A stretch of DNA of 64,000 nt, from positions 89,880,810-89,944,809 of the forward strand of contig NC_079489.1 of the NCBI RefSeq assembly GCF_020520425.1, in the 5' to 3' direction. The position numbers were made by a program, and so were the translations under genes. The notes under the pieces are model-generated. The model saw only the letters and a program-made list of their open reading frames with translations. It had not been told where the DNA came from and ran no database searches. The stretch comes from Spinacia oleracea. Lineage: Eukaryota > Streptophyta > Magnoliopsida > Caryophyllales > Amaranthaceae. Positions 21,786-31,368 of this stretch are shown piece by piece. The stretch's first letter is position 1. Every line of letters begins with the position of its first letter.

Positions 21786-22113
21786 CTCCCTCCGTCCTGG
21801 AATACTCGACCCGGTTTAACCGGCACAGAGTTTAAGGAACTTGAATTGACTTATTTAATTTAATAGGTAGTAGTTGATAGTGTGGTATTATTTTAATATA
21901 GTTAGTGGGAGGTGGGTTAAGAGGTGGGGTTGGGGGCGAGTAGGGGTTGAATTTTTAATTATTTTTTGTATGGAGTAGGGGGTAGGTGGGTTAATAGGGG
22001 TGGAGTGAGAAATAATATAATATTGTTAGAATATTTCCATTTTTAGAAACATGTCAAGTATTAAGGGACGGCCCAATAAGGAAAACAGGTCAAGTATTCC
22101 GGGACGGAGGGAT
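21786..22113. mobile_element. Stowaway-like MITE, copy 2
   Basis: Starts CTCCCTCCGTCCTGGAATAC and ends with GTATTCCGGGACGGAGGG-type sequence, flanked by TA. About 328 bp. Very similar to copy 3 (22474-22801), same orientation. Confidence 0.88.
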
Positions 22114-22473
22114 TACGATATTTACTGTATAAATTGCCACGGTGCCACATTTATTAATTCATTTAGATTGTTCACATTCATTAATTCATTTATATTGTTT
22201 TTGTATTTGCTTACTCTATTACACATTTAAAGAAAACAGATTGAAAGTATTTTGAAGACAAAGAAAGAGTTTTCCATTCTTTATTTGGTGGGTGGGTACT
22301 GGGTAGTAACTAGTAAAAAAGTTGATTAAGAGAGTAGAATAATAGAATGGATGTCATTGTAAACAAAAAAAACTTTTCCATTATAATGTGTTGCAACCAA
22401 GATAATATGCCCATTTTAGAAAATTGTTGGAAGTAAAAGAAAGTAAACGATTCAATGTATATACTATGTAGTA
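22114..22473. other. AT-rich spacer between two MITE copies
   Basis: No gene seen. Contains a short direct repeat (CATTTATTAATTCATTTA-type) near 22150-22195. Confidence 0.4.
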
Positions 22474-22801
22474 CTCCCTCCGTCCCGGAATACTCGATCC
22501 GGTTTGACCGGCACAGAGTTTAAGGGACTTGAATTGACTTATTTAATTTAATAGGTAGTAGTTGATAGTGGGGTATTATTTTAATGTAGTTAGTGGGAGG
22601 TGAGTTAAGAGATGGGGTTGGAGGAGAGTAGGGGTTGAATTTTTAATTATTTTTTGTATGGAGTAGGGGGTAGGTGGGTTAATAGAGGTGGAGTGAGAAA
22701 TAATATAATATTGTTAGAATATTTCCATTTTTAGAAACAGGCCAAGTATTAAGGGACGGCCCGATAAGAAAAACAGGTCGAATATTCCGGAACGGAGGGA
22801 G
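22474..22801. mobile_element. Stowaway-like MITE, copy 3
   Basis: Starts CTCCCTCCGTCCCGGAATAC, ends TATTCCGGAACGGAGGGAG, TSD TA (22472-22473, 22802-22803). It differs from copy 2 by scattered bases only, indicating recent amplification of the family. Confidence 0.9.
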
Positions 22802-23206
22802 TATATTTCTGCCCTGTAGTCCATCTTTACTTTCAATTGTAAATGCCGTTTATTCGGAGTCACCCTCGAGCGAAGGACTTCCTAGTATTGTTTCCCTCTA
22901 TCAACAAAAAAAATAAGTAAAAGAAAACTGAAAAAGTATATCATACAGATGAATAAAGTGATAGGATAGTATCATAGTAGAGGCAAAAAAATGTAGGAGA
23001 GTGATAAAATATAAAAAGATAATTTTTTTTTTTAATAAAGGGTAGTATTGCTCGAATATGTGGGAGCCTTGAACCTTTTTGTAGGAGCCTTGCATGAATG
23101 ATGAAACTAATAATTAGCGCCAACGAAAGTTCAGAAATGGATGGCAAGTTGGAGCTGATGGACACTCGTAAGAAAAACCCTTAGTAATTACTTTTTGTAA
23201 ATCTTA

Positions 23207-23525
23207 GAGCAAGATTAGTGCTGGTCTGAGCAGTAGTTTGAGCAATAGTCTTATTGAGTATTAACCTAAGACCTCCCATTTAAGTGGAAAAGTATGACAA
23301 AAATCTGAGCAAGAGTCTTGGAATTCCAAGACTCTACTTAAGACGTTTAAATTGTAAATTGAATCTTATTATTATTATTTTTTTATTTTTTTTATTTTAG
23401 GAGTCTTGAATGAGTACGAGGGGTGAAGTGGAAAAATTAAGTAAATCTGAAAGGGTCTCGACAAGAATCTGATTAAAAAAAATATGATGTGGAAGTCTTA
23501 GCTTATACTAGCGCTAATCTTGCTC
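23207..23525. mobile_element. Tourist-like MITE with GAGCAAGATTAG ends
   Basis: The left end GAGCAAGATTAGTGCTGGT pairs with the right end ACTAGCGCTAATCTTGCTC; TTA flanks both sides (23204-23206, 23526-23528). About 319 bp, AT-rich interior, no ORF. Confidence 0.8.
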
Positions 23526-25139
23526 TTAAGCCCATAATATAATCATCCATTGCTTAAATATCTTAAATACCTCACGGTTAATTTACATTTTTCAACATAT
23601 AAGTTGACTTGTTAATATCTCGAATAATATATAAGTAAAAGTTATAAAAATTTGATATTTAGAAAATATATATCAATAAAAATCTAACATGATCTCACAT
23701 GACTATAAATTTTCTTATGTGTAAATCACAAAAGATGAACAAGGTATAATGTGAATAGTATAAAAAATAAGATGGTGCGATATTTATGGAACGTATGAAG
23801 TATACGATTCTAGAGTAACTAATTACTAAAAAATAAATGCCAACGAGTCTAGATGGTTAAAATTTTGAAACGACATCTAAAACCTAACTCCCTGTCACTT
23901 TTTGTTCTTTACATTTGGTATTTTGCACGCGTTTGAACGACTAATTAATATGCATTGAGATTCTTTTTTTTTATTATTTAAACAAGGCAAATTACGTTTA
24001 TTTACAATGTTTTAACTTTTAGCAAAATTTTGATGATGGGAAAATGAGAAAAATTTAATGTCCCAATGTAAAAGTGTGAGACATTGAATGACCCATTAAA
24101 TTTAATTGGTTAAAATCATTATTGGACACAAATTTTAATAGAATATTAAAACATTTGTGTGAAAATATAAAAAAAATGTAAATATTCCGTAATATTTTAG
24201 GACACCCGGAAAAAAAATCATAAAGATAAAAAAGAGACGCTGAAAGTACCAAATTTCATCTATTGAGGATCTCCAAGTACCTAACTTCCACCCCAATTTC
24301 TCACTTTTATGGTCTTAAGCACTAAATATCTCCTCTCTCCATCTTTTTTTATTTTTTACATACTCCGTTTGGGTGTCTAATATTCATCTTTACATTTTAT
24401 ATTTAATTTTATATTGTAATATAAATGTGTTTAATATGTCCGTCAAAAATAGTTATTATTTTAATCAATCAAATTCATTACGGCAATAAATCTTTCACAT
24501 TTTCGCGTTGGAGCATAAAATCTTTCACACCTTTTCAATGTCATGTTTTGAATAAAAGTGATAACATTATCAATAAGGGTAATTTACATTGTTAAAAACA
24601 AAATTTTTAAAAAAAACAATTCTTATCCACATTAATTAGTTGTTAAATCGCTTACATAATACCAAACGTAAATAATAAAAAGGGACAAGGGAGTAGGATT
24701 CTATGTCAACTAACCTAAATGGTTAAATGTTTGAAGGGATTCTGTCATTAGAATCTAGTGTATAGTTACAACAAATGCACTTAATTAATTGTACAGCTCC
24801 ATAGATGGTAGAATCTAATGACAGAAGCAAACAACGTACACATGAAACAATTTCATTGACAAAGAAGAACCAGACAAAAGCTTTTCTGCTGCTAAGATTA
24901 CAAACACAATAAGAAGATGGAATGAGACAACAAATTTGGCATTATGTACTTACAATTTTGTATCATAAAAACCACACTCAAAATACAAGTAACATTTACT
25001 GCACCACAGCTACTCTAAATCCTACTTATAGTAACAACAAACTGATTGACTGAGAGTTCACGGGCAATATTATCTTTGATGATTCCATTTCCACGTACCA
25101 ACAAGGAAGACCGTGACTTTATTGATACGCCGCACGTCT
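23526..25139. other. AT-rich intergenic region; 3' flank of the receptor kinase gene at its right end
   Basis: No gene or clear repeat boundaries seen. About 24850-25139 probably holds the 3' UTR of the minus-strand receptor kinase gene, but no polyadenylation site can be fixed by eye. Confidence 0.45.
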
Positions 25140-27358
25140 TTAAGGACTCAACTCAGGTAATCGTTCTAAAGTGTCGCACACATGTCTCATTGTTGGTCTC
25201 TTTTCGGGGCTGCTATGAACACAAGCCATAGCAATTTTTAGGACAGCGATTATCTCGTCTTCCTTGTCTGCCTCCTGAGCTAAATATGGATCCAATACAT
25301 CTATTAGTGGCTGTTTCTCGTCAATGCAATGTTGAATCCATTCAACAACGTCCATTTCCGAGGTTCCCACTTGCACTAAGGCAGATCTTCCAGTAATCAT
25401 TTCCAGTAAGATCACCCCGTATGAGTAAACATCCCACTTTTGTGACGGTTTCACAGCTTTAAGGGATTCCGGGGCTTGGTAGTAACTAAGTGCATTTGTT
25501 GTAGCTGACACACTACCAACTTCAGATGGTGCTTGTTTTTGTTGGGGTTTCTCATAGTTCATCCTGCTAGATAGTAGGGTAGGGGTTCCCCCAGCAATAT
25601 TGGCAAGGCGACCGAGTCCAAAATCTGCGATTTTAGGTTCCATGTCCTGTCCAAGCAGTATGTTGCTTGGGTTTAAATCACCATGAACGTACTTTTTGGG
25701 GCTGAATTCATGCAAGTACACTAAACCTCTAGCGATGCCTTTCGTGATTTGTAATCGGATTGACCATGACAATGGCGTAAATGAATCCATTCCTGGCTTC
25801 CCTGTTGACATTATCACATACAAACCAACAAATGTCAGCGAAATGTATTTAAGTAGGCAAACTATATCATGTAATTGGGAAACATGAATTATAAAATCTT
25901 ACCATGTAAAGCAGTGGCTAGGCTTCCATGGGGTACATAATCATATATGAGCAACTTCTCATCAACAGACCAATAATATGCTCTTATAGTGACAACATTT
26001 GGATGCCTAAGCTTCCCAATTGCTTCAACTTCAGTTTGGAATTCTTTAAACCGCTGTGAACCCCCTTCACCTAGTCTTCTCACAGCCAAGGTGACTCCAT
26101 CTTCAAGCACCACCTTATACACGATACCAATCCCACTCTTTCCTAATACAAAAGCCGAAGCTTTCAATAGCTCGTCTAGATCAAATGCAACTTGAGAATC
26201 CAACGGTACCAAATCATACTGCTCAATGTTCTCCGACAACGTTTCAGACTCGTCTCTCGTGAAACAAAAACACTCCCTACTTTCTCTCCCTCCCTTCTCA
26301 TCCTTACTCTTACAAGGACAAACCCTTGTATAACAATAAGACAACAACCACCCAATGAGGCAGATCCCAATAACATCACTCACCACAATGGCAGCCACAG
26401 CACTTCTACTAAGCCCTTTCCCCTTACCCTTCCCACCACTATCCTTACTCCCTTGAGGTGAATAATCACTTGGTAAATACGGGTATGAAGCCGGCGACAC
26501 CGCAGAAGACTCCGAAGTACACGGATTCTTCAACGGAGGGCCACAAAGACCAGGGTTCCCAATAAAAGCAGTAGGTCCTCTATTCAAAAGAGCACCAGTT
26601 TGTGGAATTGGTCCACTCAAATTGTTAAAAGTAAGATCAATGTAAACCTTCTCAGGTAACTCTCCAAGACTAGCTGGAATCAATCCACTAAACAAATTAT
26701 GGGAAAAATCAGCAGTCCCTTGCAAACTAGACAAGTTACCCAAATCATTTGGGATTGACCCATTAAATTGATTATAGGAAACATCAAGTTTCTCAAGGGT
26801 AACCAAAACCCTCCCAAACCCATTTGGGAGACTCCCACTAAAATTATTATGACTCAAAACAAGATTTTTTAGCCTCTTCAACTCAAGAATTGAAGAGGGT
26901 AAAGACCCATTTAAGAAATTTTGGGACAAATCCAAATTTTGAAGGTATTTTAGCTTCCTAATTTCATCTGGTAATGACCCATATAAAGAATTACCAAATA
27001 AAACCAAACTTTGAAGACCTTGAGCTTGGAAAAGATTAAGGGGTAATGGCCCATAAAACCTGTTGCTCCTTAAATTAACATGGCGCAAATCAGAGAGTGT
27101 CCCAAGTGAAGATGGAAGGTACCCTAAAAGTTTCTTCTTGGGGATGCTAACAGAAACTACTTTTTGGTTTTTACAAGTAACTCCATTCCATGAACAAGGG
27201 TTTTCGTCGGTTTGGTTCCAATTGCTCATTGTCCCGTATGGGTCTTGAGTTATGGATTGTTTAAATGACAGAAGTGTGAATCCTTCATCATTTAAACAGT
27301 TTACAAATGATTTCGGGTTAATTAGCAAAAGAATTACCCACAAAATGAGGTAATGCAT
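25140..27358 (-). CDS. LRR receptor-like kinase (ZAR1-type, LRR-III-like), two exons
   Basis: Exon 1 is 25903-27358 and exon 2 25140-25801; the 101-bp intron (25802-25902) has a GT donor after ...TTACATG and a CAG acceptor. Joined length is 705 residues. Signal peptide at about 1-21, LRRNT with the CSWNGVTC cysteine pair at about 22-62, leucine-rich repeats at about 66-255, juxtamembrane [10 protein letters not shown], one membrane segment at about 319-343, kinase domain from about 393. The Gly-rich loop is [10 protein letters not shown]. The usual ATP-binding Lys is Arg (AVRRL, about residue 427). The catalytic loop is VHGDLNPSN with Asp 527, and the Mg loop is DFG at 545. The sequence strongly resembles the Arabidopsis ZAR1/At2g01210 group, plasma-membrane receptor kinases; the Arg in place of Lys appears typical of that group (memory, not checked). 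No stops or shifts. It is the only intact host gene seen in the window. Confidence 0.95.
25802..25902 (-). other. intron of the LRR receptor kinase gene
   Basis: 101 bp, donor GTAAGATTTT, acceptor AATGTCAACAG. It interrupts the kinase domain after the ...SLATALH segment, splitting a Gly codon (phase 1). Without removal the first frame hits TAA three codons later. Confidence 0.92.
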
Positions 27359-27740
27359 TGCTATGATTTGAAGGTTATAACAAGAAAAATGAGAAGTTTA
27401 GAGATTACCTGGGAGAAATGGGAGCTGAATTTAGCAACAGAATTTAGAATTTTTAGATGGAAACTTTTTGGGAGAACAGGAGAGTGGGAAAGGAGTTTCC
27501 AAGCTTTGGAAAAGTGGACATTAGAGAGAAAGGAGAATGAAAAGGAAATGAAAGGAAGGAAAGATGTGGTAAACTCACTGTAAAGTAAAAATAGTGTTAG
27601 GTCCCCACTAATATTCTTCCCCACAAAGTTCATACAATTATGTAATGATTTATCTGAGAGGTACGGTAACTACTGTTATACATTACTCCGTATGTTGCAC
27701 CAAGGTGGACATATACACGGACACGATAGGTAATTATGTA
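27359..27740 (-). promoter_or_regulatory. 5' UTR and promoter-proximal region of the receptor kinase gene
   Basis: The 382 bp between the start codon and the next MITE must hold the 5' UTR and core promoter. No convincing TATA box or operator was identified by eye. A MITE starts only 382 bp upstream of the ATG. Confidence 0.4.
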
Positions 27741-28068
27741 CTTCCTCCGTCCCGGAATACTTGACCTATTTTTCTTATCGGGCCGTACCTTAATACTTGA
27801 CCTGTTTCTAAAAATGGAAATATTCTAACAATATTATATTATTTCTCACTCCACCCCTATTAACCCACCTACCCCCTACTCCATACAAAAAATAATTAAA
27901 AATTCAACCCCTACTCTCCCCCAACCCCACCTCTTAACCCACCTCCCACTAACTACATTAAAATAATACCCCACTATCAACTACTACCTATTAAATTAAA
28001 TAAGTCAATTCAAGTTCCTTAAACTCTGTGCGGGTCAAACCGGGTCGAGTATTCCGGGACCGAGTGAG
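27741..28068. mobile_element. Stowaway-like MITE, copy 4 (inverted relative to copies 2 and 3)
   Basis: Starts CTTCCTCCGTCCCGGAATAC and ends GAGTATTCCGGGACCGAGTG, TA on both sides (27739-27740, 28069-28070). The interior is the reverse complement of copies 2 and 3. Lies just upstream of the receptor kinase gene. Confidence 0.88.
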
Positions 28069-28184
28069 TATATAAGACATCGGCATTTTAAAAATGACGG
28101 ATACGGAAATACGAAAAATAATAGTAACAAAATATAATGACATAAAAGGCAAATGTGTCAAAATAGAATTTTTATATGACTAAT

Positions 28185-28460
28185 TGTGCGAGAAACAACC
28201 TTATATTATTTTTCGGGTAAATTCAAACCTTAAAGTAAATAGATTTTGCAAGAAACAACTTTAGTCCATTTTCAGGCATTGATCGGACCTTTTCCGGCGT
28301 TGACGGTGGCATGCCGTTCATATGCGTCTTTTTTCTTGGAAATTTTTCCAAAACAAACCTTATTATGTTTTGTTTTGCGAGAAACTACCTTTTATAAAAC
28401 AAAATTGGTAATTCCAGAACTTAAAAAAAATATTTGCGAGAAACAACCTTTATAACCTTT
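28185..28460. repeat. repeat with internal GCGAGAAACAACCTT motifs, copy 1
   Basis: Four or more copies of (T)GCGAGAAACAACCTT or close variants, spaced 45-140 bp. An apparently related block occurs inverted at 38215-38490. A short translated frame (SFFLEIFPKQTL and similar) is shared by both but has no recognised domain. Confidence 0.65.
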
Positions 28461-29523
28461 TATGGTAAAGAAAATTTTATTTTATCGTGCTAGCTAACAT
28501 CATTGTAGAGCTTACATGGAGACAATAAGTGAAATTGACGTGGAGGCTTTCAACTATTTGGAAGGAATTCCAACATGCCAAAGATCAAAGAATGCATGAG
28601 CGATGGGGGTCGTTTTTTCGGATATCAGATATGTGTAGCAATACACGTATCAACTAAAAGACAAATAGCTAAAAGACAAAAAAGGAAGTACCATTCATGT
28701 TAAAAAAGTATCATTCTGTAAAAAAAAAGTACCATTTTTGTTTTAAAAAATACATTTTTGTTTCTTTCCTACTTTTGTCTTTTGCTATGATATGCATTAG
28801 CAAGCACATATTAGATATGCAAAAATACTTCCTCTGAGTGATGAGTCTGGTATGTTTTTCAACGACTGTTATAAGAGTTTCAATAATATGTTGAGGGATG
28901 CAAGTGAAATGCAATCCTCTAGTTAAAGGAGTGGATTAGGAGGCCGATATGTAATGTAAAGGGTTTTAGGTAAAAACTAAGAGCTAAAAAGTTTTGACGG
29001 AGTCATAATACTATATGAATTTAAGATGAACTAGTTCGTATGGGTCTAAAAGAAGTGAGTAATATAATGATAACTAACATACCAAGTTGACCTACATGAA
29101 TTTAAAGAAGTCTTTGTTCTAAATTTTGAAACAAAGGCATGTTGTTGCTACATGCTTGCATGTGGATTCTCATGAATATATCTTGTTGGCATGCCATGGC
29201 ATGAATCCAGCAAAAGAGAAAGTAGAACATAACATGAACTTTGTTCACCATGCATTACCATGTACAAACATAAGCCAAAACTTACACTCTTGTCTTTAAT
29301 GTATGTCAGACTAGAACTAGGAGAAGTTGCACCTTACTCGAAACCACTTCCTCGTACTTATGGGGTTATGAGGAATGGTTGGTAGGACTAGCAAAAAGGG
29401 GGTAAAAACAAAGGAACAAGAGAAAGGTCTGGATAAAACATTAGGTTAAGAGATCCAATAAGAACAAAACAATAAATTCGGTTCCATTTTTTACTTCCAT
29501 GTGAACCTTGAAAAGATGCTAAC
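28461..29523. other. AT-rich intergenic region with a short inverted-end element at 28667-28785
   Basis: No gene seen. The 28667-28785 block begins TAGCTAAAAGACAAAAAAGG and ends TACTTTTGTCTTTTGCTA, an inverted repeat enclosing three AAAAAGTATCATT units. It is a short relative of 20801-21090. Confidence 0.5.
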
Positions 29524-29674
29524 TGATGAGCGACATTTATGTCGCTCTTAGCTTAGGATTTTATGTTAGTTTCTATGCTTTTTTTATAGTTTTTATAGGT
29601 TTTTGTGTGCATTTTATGCTTTACAGGTGATTATGATGAAAAGTGGTGGAAAACAAGTAGATTTGAGCCAAAAC

Positions 29675-30110
29675 AGGGCTTGTGCGATCGAGTGATGGTT
29701 TGTGCGCCCGAATAGAGTAGTGCAAATGGAGTTCATGGAATTTCCAGTTTTGTGCGATCGTATGCCCTCTGTTGTTCGGTCGCACAGAATTGATTTCTGA
29801 GACAAAATGCCCCAAAATTGGAAAACGACCGCACAAGGCCTTATGTTCGACAGCACAACATTTGTTCGACCGCACACCTTTTTGAGTTCGACCGCACAAA
29901 AGTTGTGCGCCCGATTAGTTCTTCTTGTTCGACCGAATAGAGCTGCAAAGGAGACTTGAGCCAAAGAAACCCCATTCGACTGAACAGGATTTTATGTTCG
30001 GTCACACAGGACGAAGGAAATGATCTTCGCTGTCTTTGCTCGCACAGGGCTGCATTTGGTCGAACAAAGTCATTTACGTTCGGTCGCACAGTGGGTACGT
30101 GCGACCGAAT
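29675..30110. repeat. array of about 16 TTCGRYCGCACA-type motifs in both orientations
   Basis: Copies include TTCGGTCGCACA (29773, 30079), TTCGACCGCACA (29864, 29887) and complements such as TGTGCGATCG and GTGCGACCGAA. The last pair forms an 11-bp perfect inverted repeat with a 9-nt loop (30079-30089 / 30099-30109). The array is repeated in the 3' LTR (about 36680-37120). Repeat-derived ORFs on either strand are not called genes. Confidence 0.85.
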
Positions 30111-30158
30111 CGAGCGCGGGCTGCTCTTATTCGAATTCTGGCTTCTATTTGGGGAAAC

Positions 30159-30168
30159 TTATAAATAG
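30159..30168 (+). promoter_or_regulatory. TATA box of the Athila-like 5' LTR
   Basis: TTATAAATAG in GGGGAAACTTATAAATAGAT; conserved at 37170-37179 in the 3' LTR. Likely promoter of the element's RNA, just downstream of the motif array. Confidence 0.75.
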
Positions 30169-31161
30169 ATTTTTTGATTTATTTTGTGGAGAGGAGAATT
30201 TTAGTTGATAATTGGAGATTCTAAAAGTAGATTTTCAGCAATTCTAGAGAGAGAAACTCTCCTCCATTCAAGCTTCAATTTGTAATCCTTCTTAACTTTT
30301 CTTCAATTTTGCAATTTAATTCTTAGTTTCTTAATTCTTGCTCTTGCTTTGTTGTTGATTGTTCTTCAATTCTTTAATTTCTTGAATTCTTGATTTCATT
30401 GATTGAAGTTACTTTGATTTTCAATTTGTGATTTGATTGTGCAATTGAACTCTTAATTCTTTTCTAGTGCTTGCTAGCTTATTCTTAATGGATTGCTTGA
30501 TTTCTAGAATGACTAGTGAGTAGAATTAGGTTAAGGTAAGGGGAGAATCTAGGGGCTTAATTAGGGGAAATTGTTGATTGATTGTTGGTTGATTCATGTG
30601 ATTAAATATGATTTGATGATAGGATATCCATGCTAGTTGAGTGGTAGTTGCAAATGCTATTCGATTAGAGTCACGTGGAACCATAGGATAGGTTTGGCGA
30701 GAGATTGTGGGCCTATCTTGTGTGATCAAATGTCGGTGCCTATTATATGCTAGTTAGTTTAATCTAGGATTAGGCGAAAGCTCTTCCGTGGACTAGACGC
30801 TTAGCGTTCCCTATCCGAGAGGTGGCGGGTTCGTCTTTATATGTCATTTGCCTAATCACCATTTCGTTGCATGATCACCATTGCTAGATAGTTGAATTGA
30901 TTTCCCCCGGTTTCCCTAGCCTATCCCCAACTCCCTAACGTTTCCCTTTCTTGATTCAATTTAGCATAATTCTTTGTTTTAGATTCTTAAAAGTGACAAT
31001 TCAAAACCAAATCCTTGTTCGAACTAGATTGACTTTCAAACTCATTAACCACCGTTTCTTTGGGACGATCCCTTTGCTTACCGCTAGCCGGTAGTTGAGT
31101 GGTTTAATAAATATTTGCATAGGTTATTTTCTATCAACGGCGGAAAATACACCTATCAAAA

Positions 31162-31180
31162 TGGCGTTGCCGGGTAGCGG
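31162..31180 (+). promoter_or_regulatory. primer-binding site of the Athila-like element
   Basis: TGGCGTTGCCGGGTAGCGG, three bases after the 5' LTR end. It resembles the TGGCGCCGTTGCCGGGGA site of Athila elements (Asp tRNA), with a small internal deletion. Confidence 0.75.
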
Positions 31181-31368
31181 TCGTTGTTATTGAGTTTAGT
31201 TGAGACTAGTTCATCATTAGAAAATACAAAAAAAAGTATTTCATTCTTGCTTTAGTATTTCCTTTGCATTGCTCACGGTTTGTTTGAGTTTTGTATGCAA
31301 GATAGGGGCGAACTCATCATAGGCCTCTCTATCCTCTCGACCTTGAGTTAGAGAGGACTTTACGGACT

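Larger units (their letters stand above)
29524..31158 (+). repeat. 5' LTR of the Athila-like element
   Basis: 1635 bp. The first bases form a hairpin (GAGCGACAT-TT-ATGTCGCTC). A TATA box (TTATAAATAG) is at 30159-30168. Between these, 29675-30110 is an array of TTCGRYCGCACA-type motifs in both orientations. Confidence 0.93.

Noticed and set aside
27353-27633. ORFs of 76 and 90 codons upstream of the receptor kinase
   Set aside because: Located in the probable 5' UTR/promoter, overlapping in opposite strands, no domain.
29614-30168. Minus- and plus-strand ORFs with repeated FGRTN / CGRTN residues
   Set aside because: They come from the TTCGRYCGCACA motif array in the Athila LTR and are present in several frames at once; not a protein.
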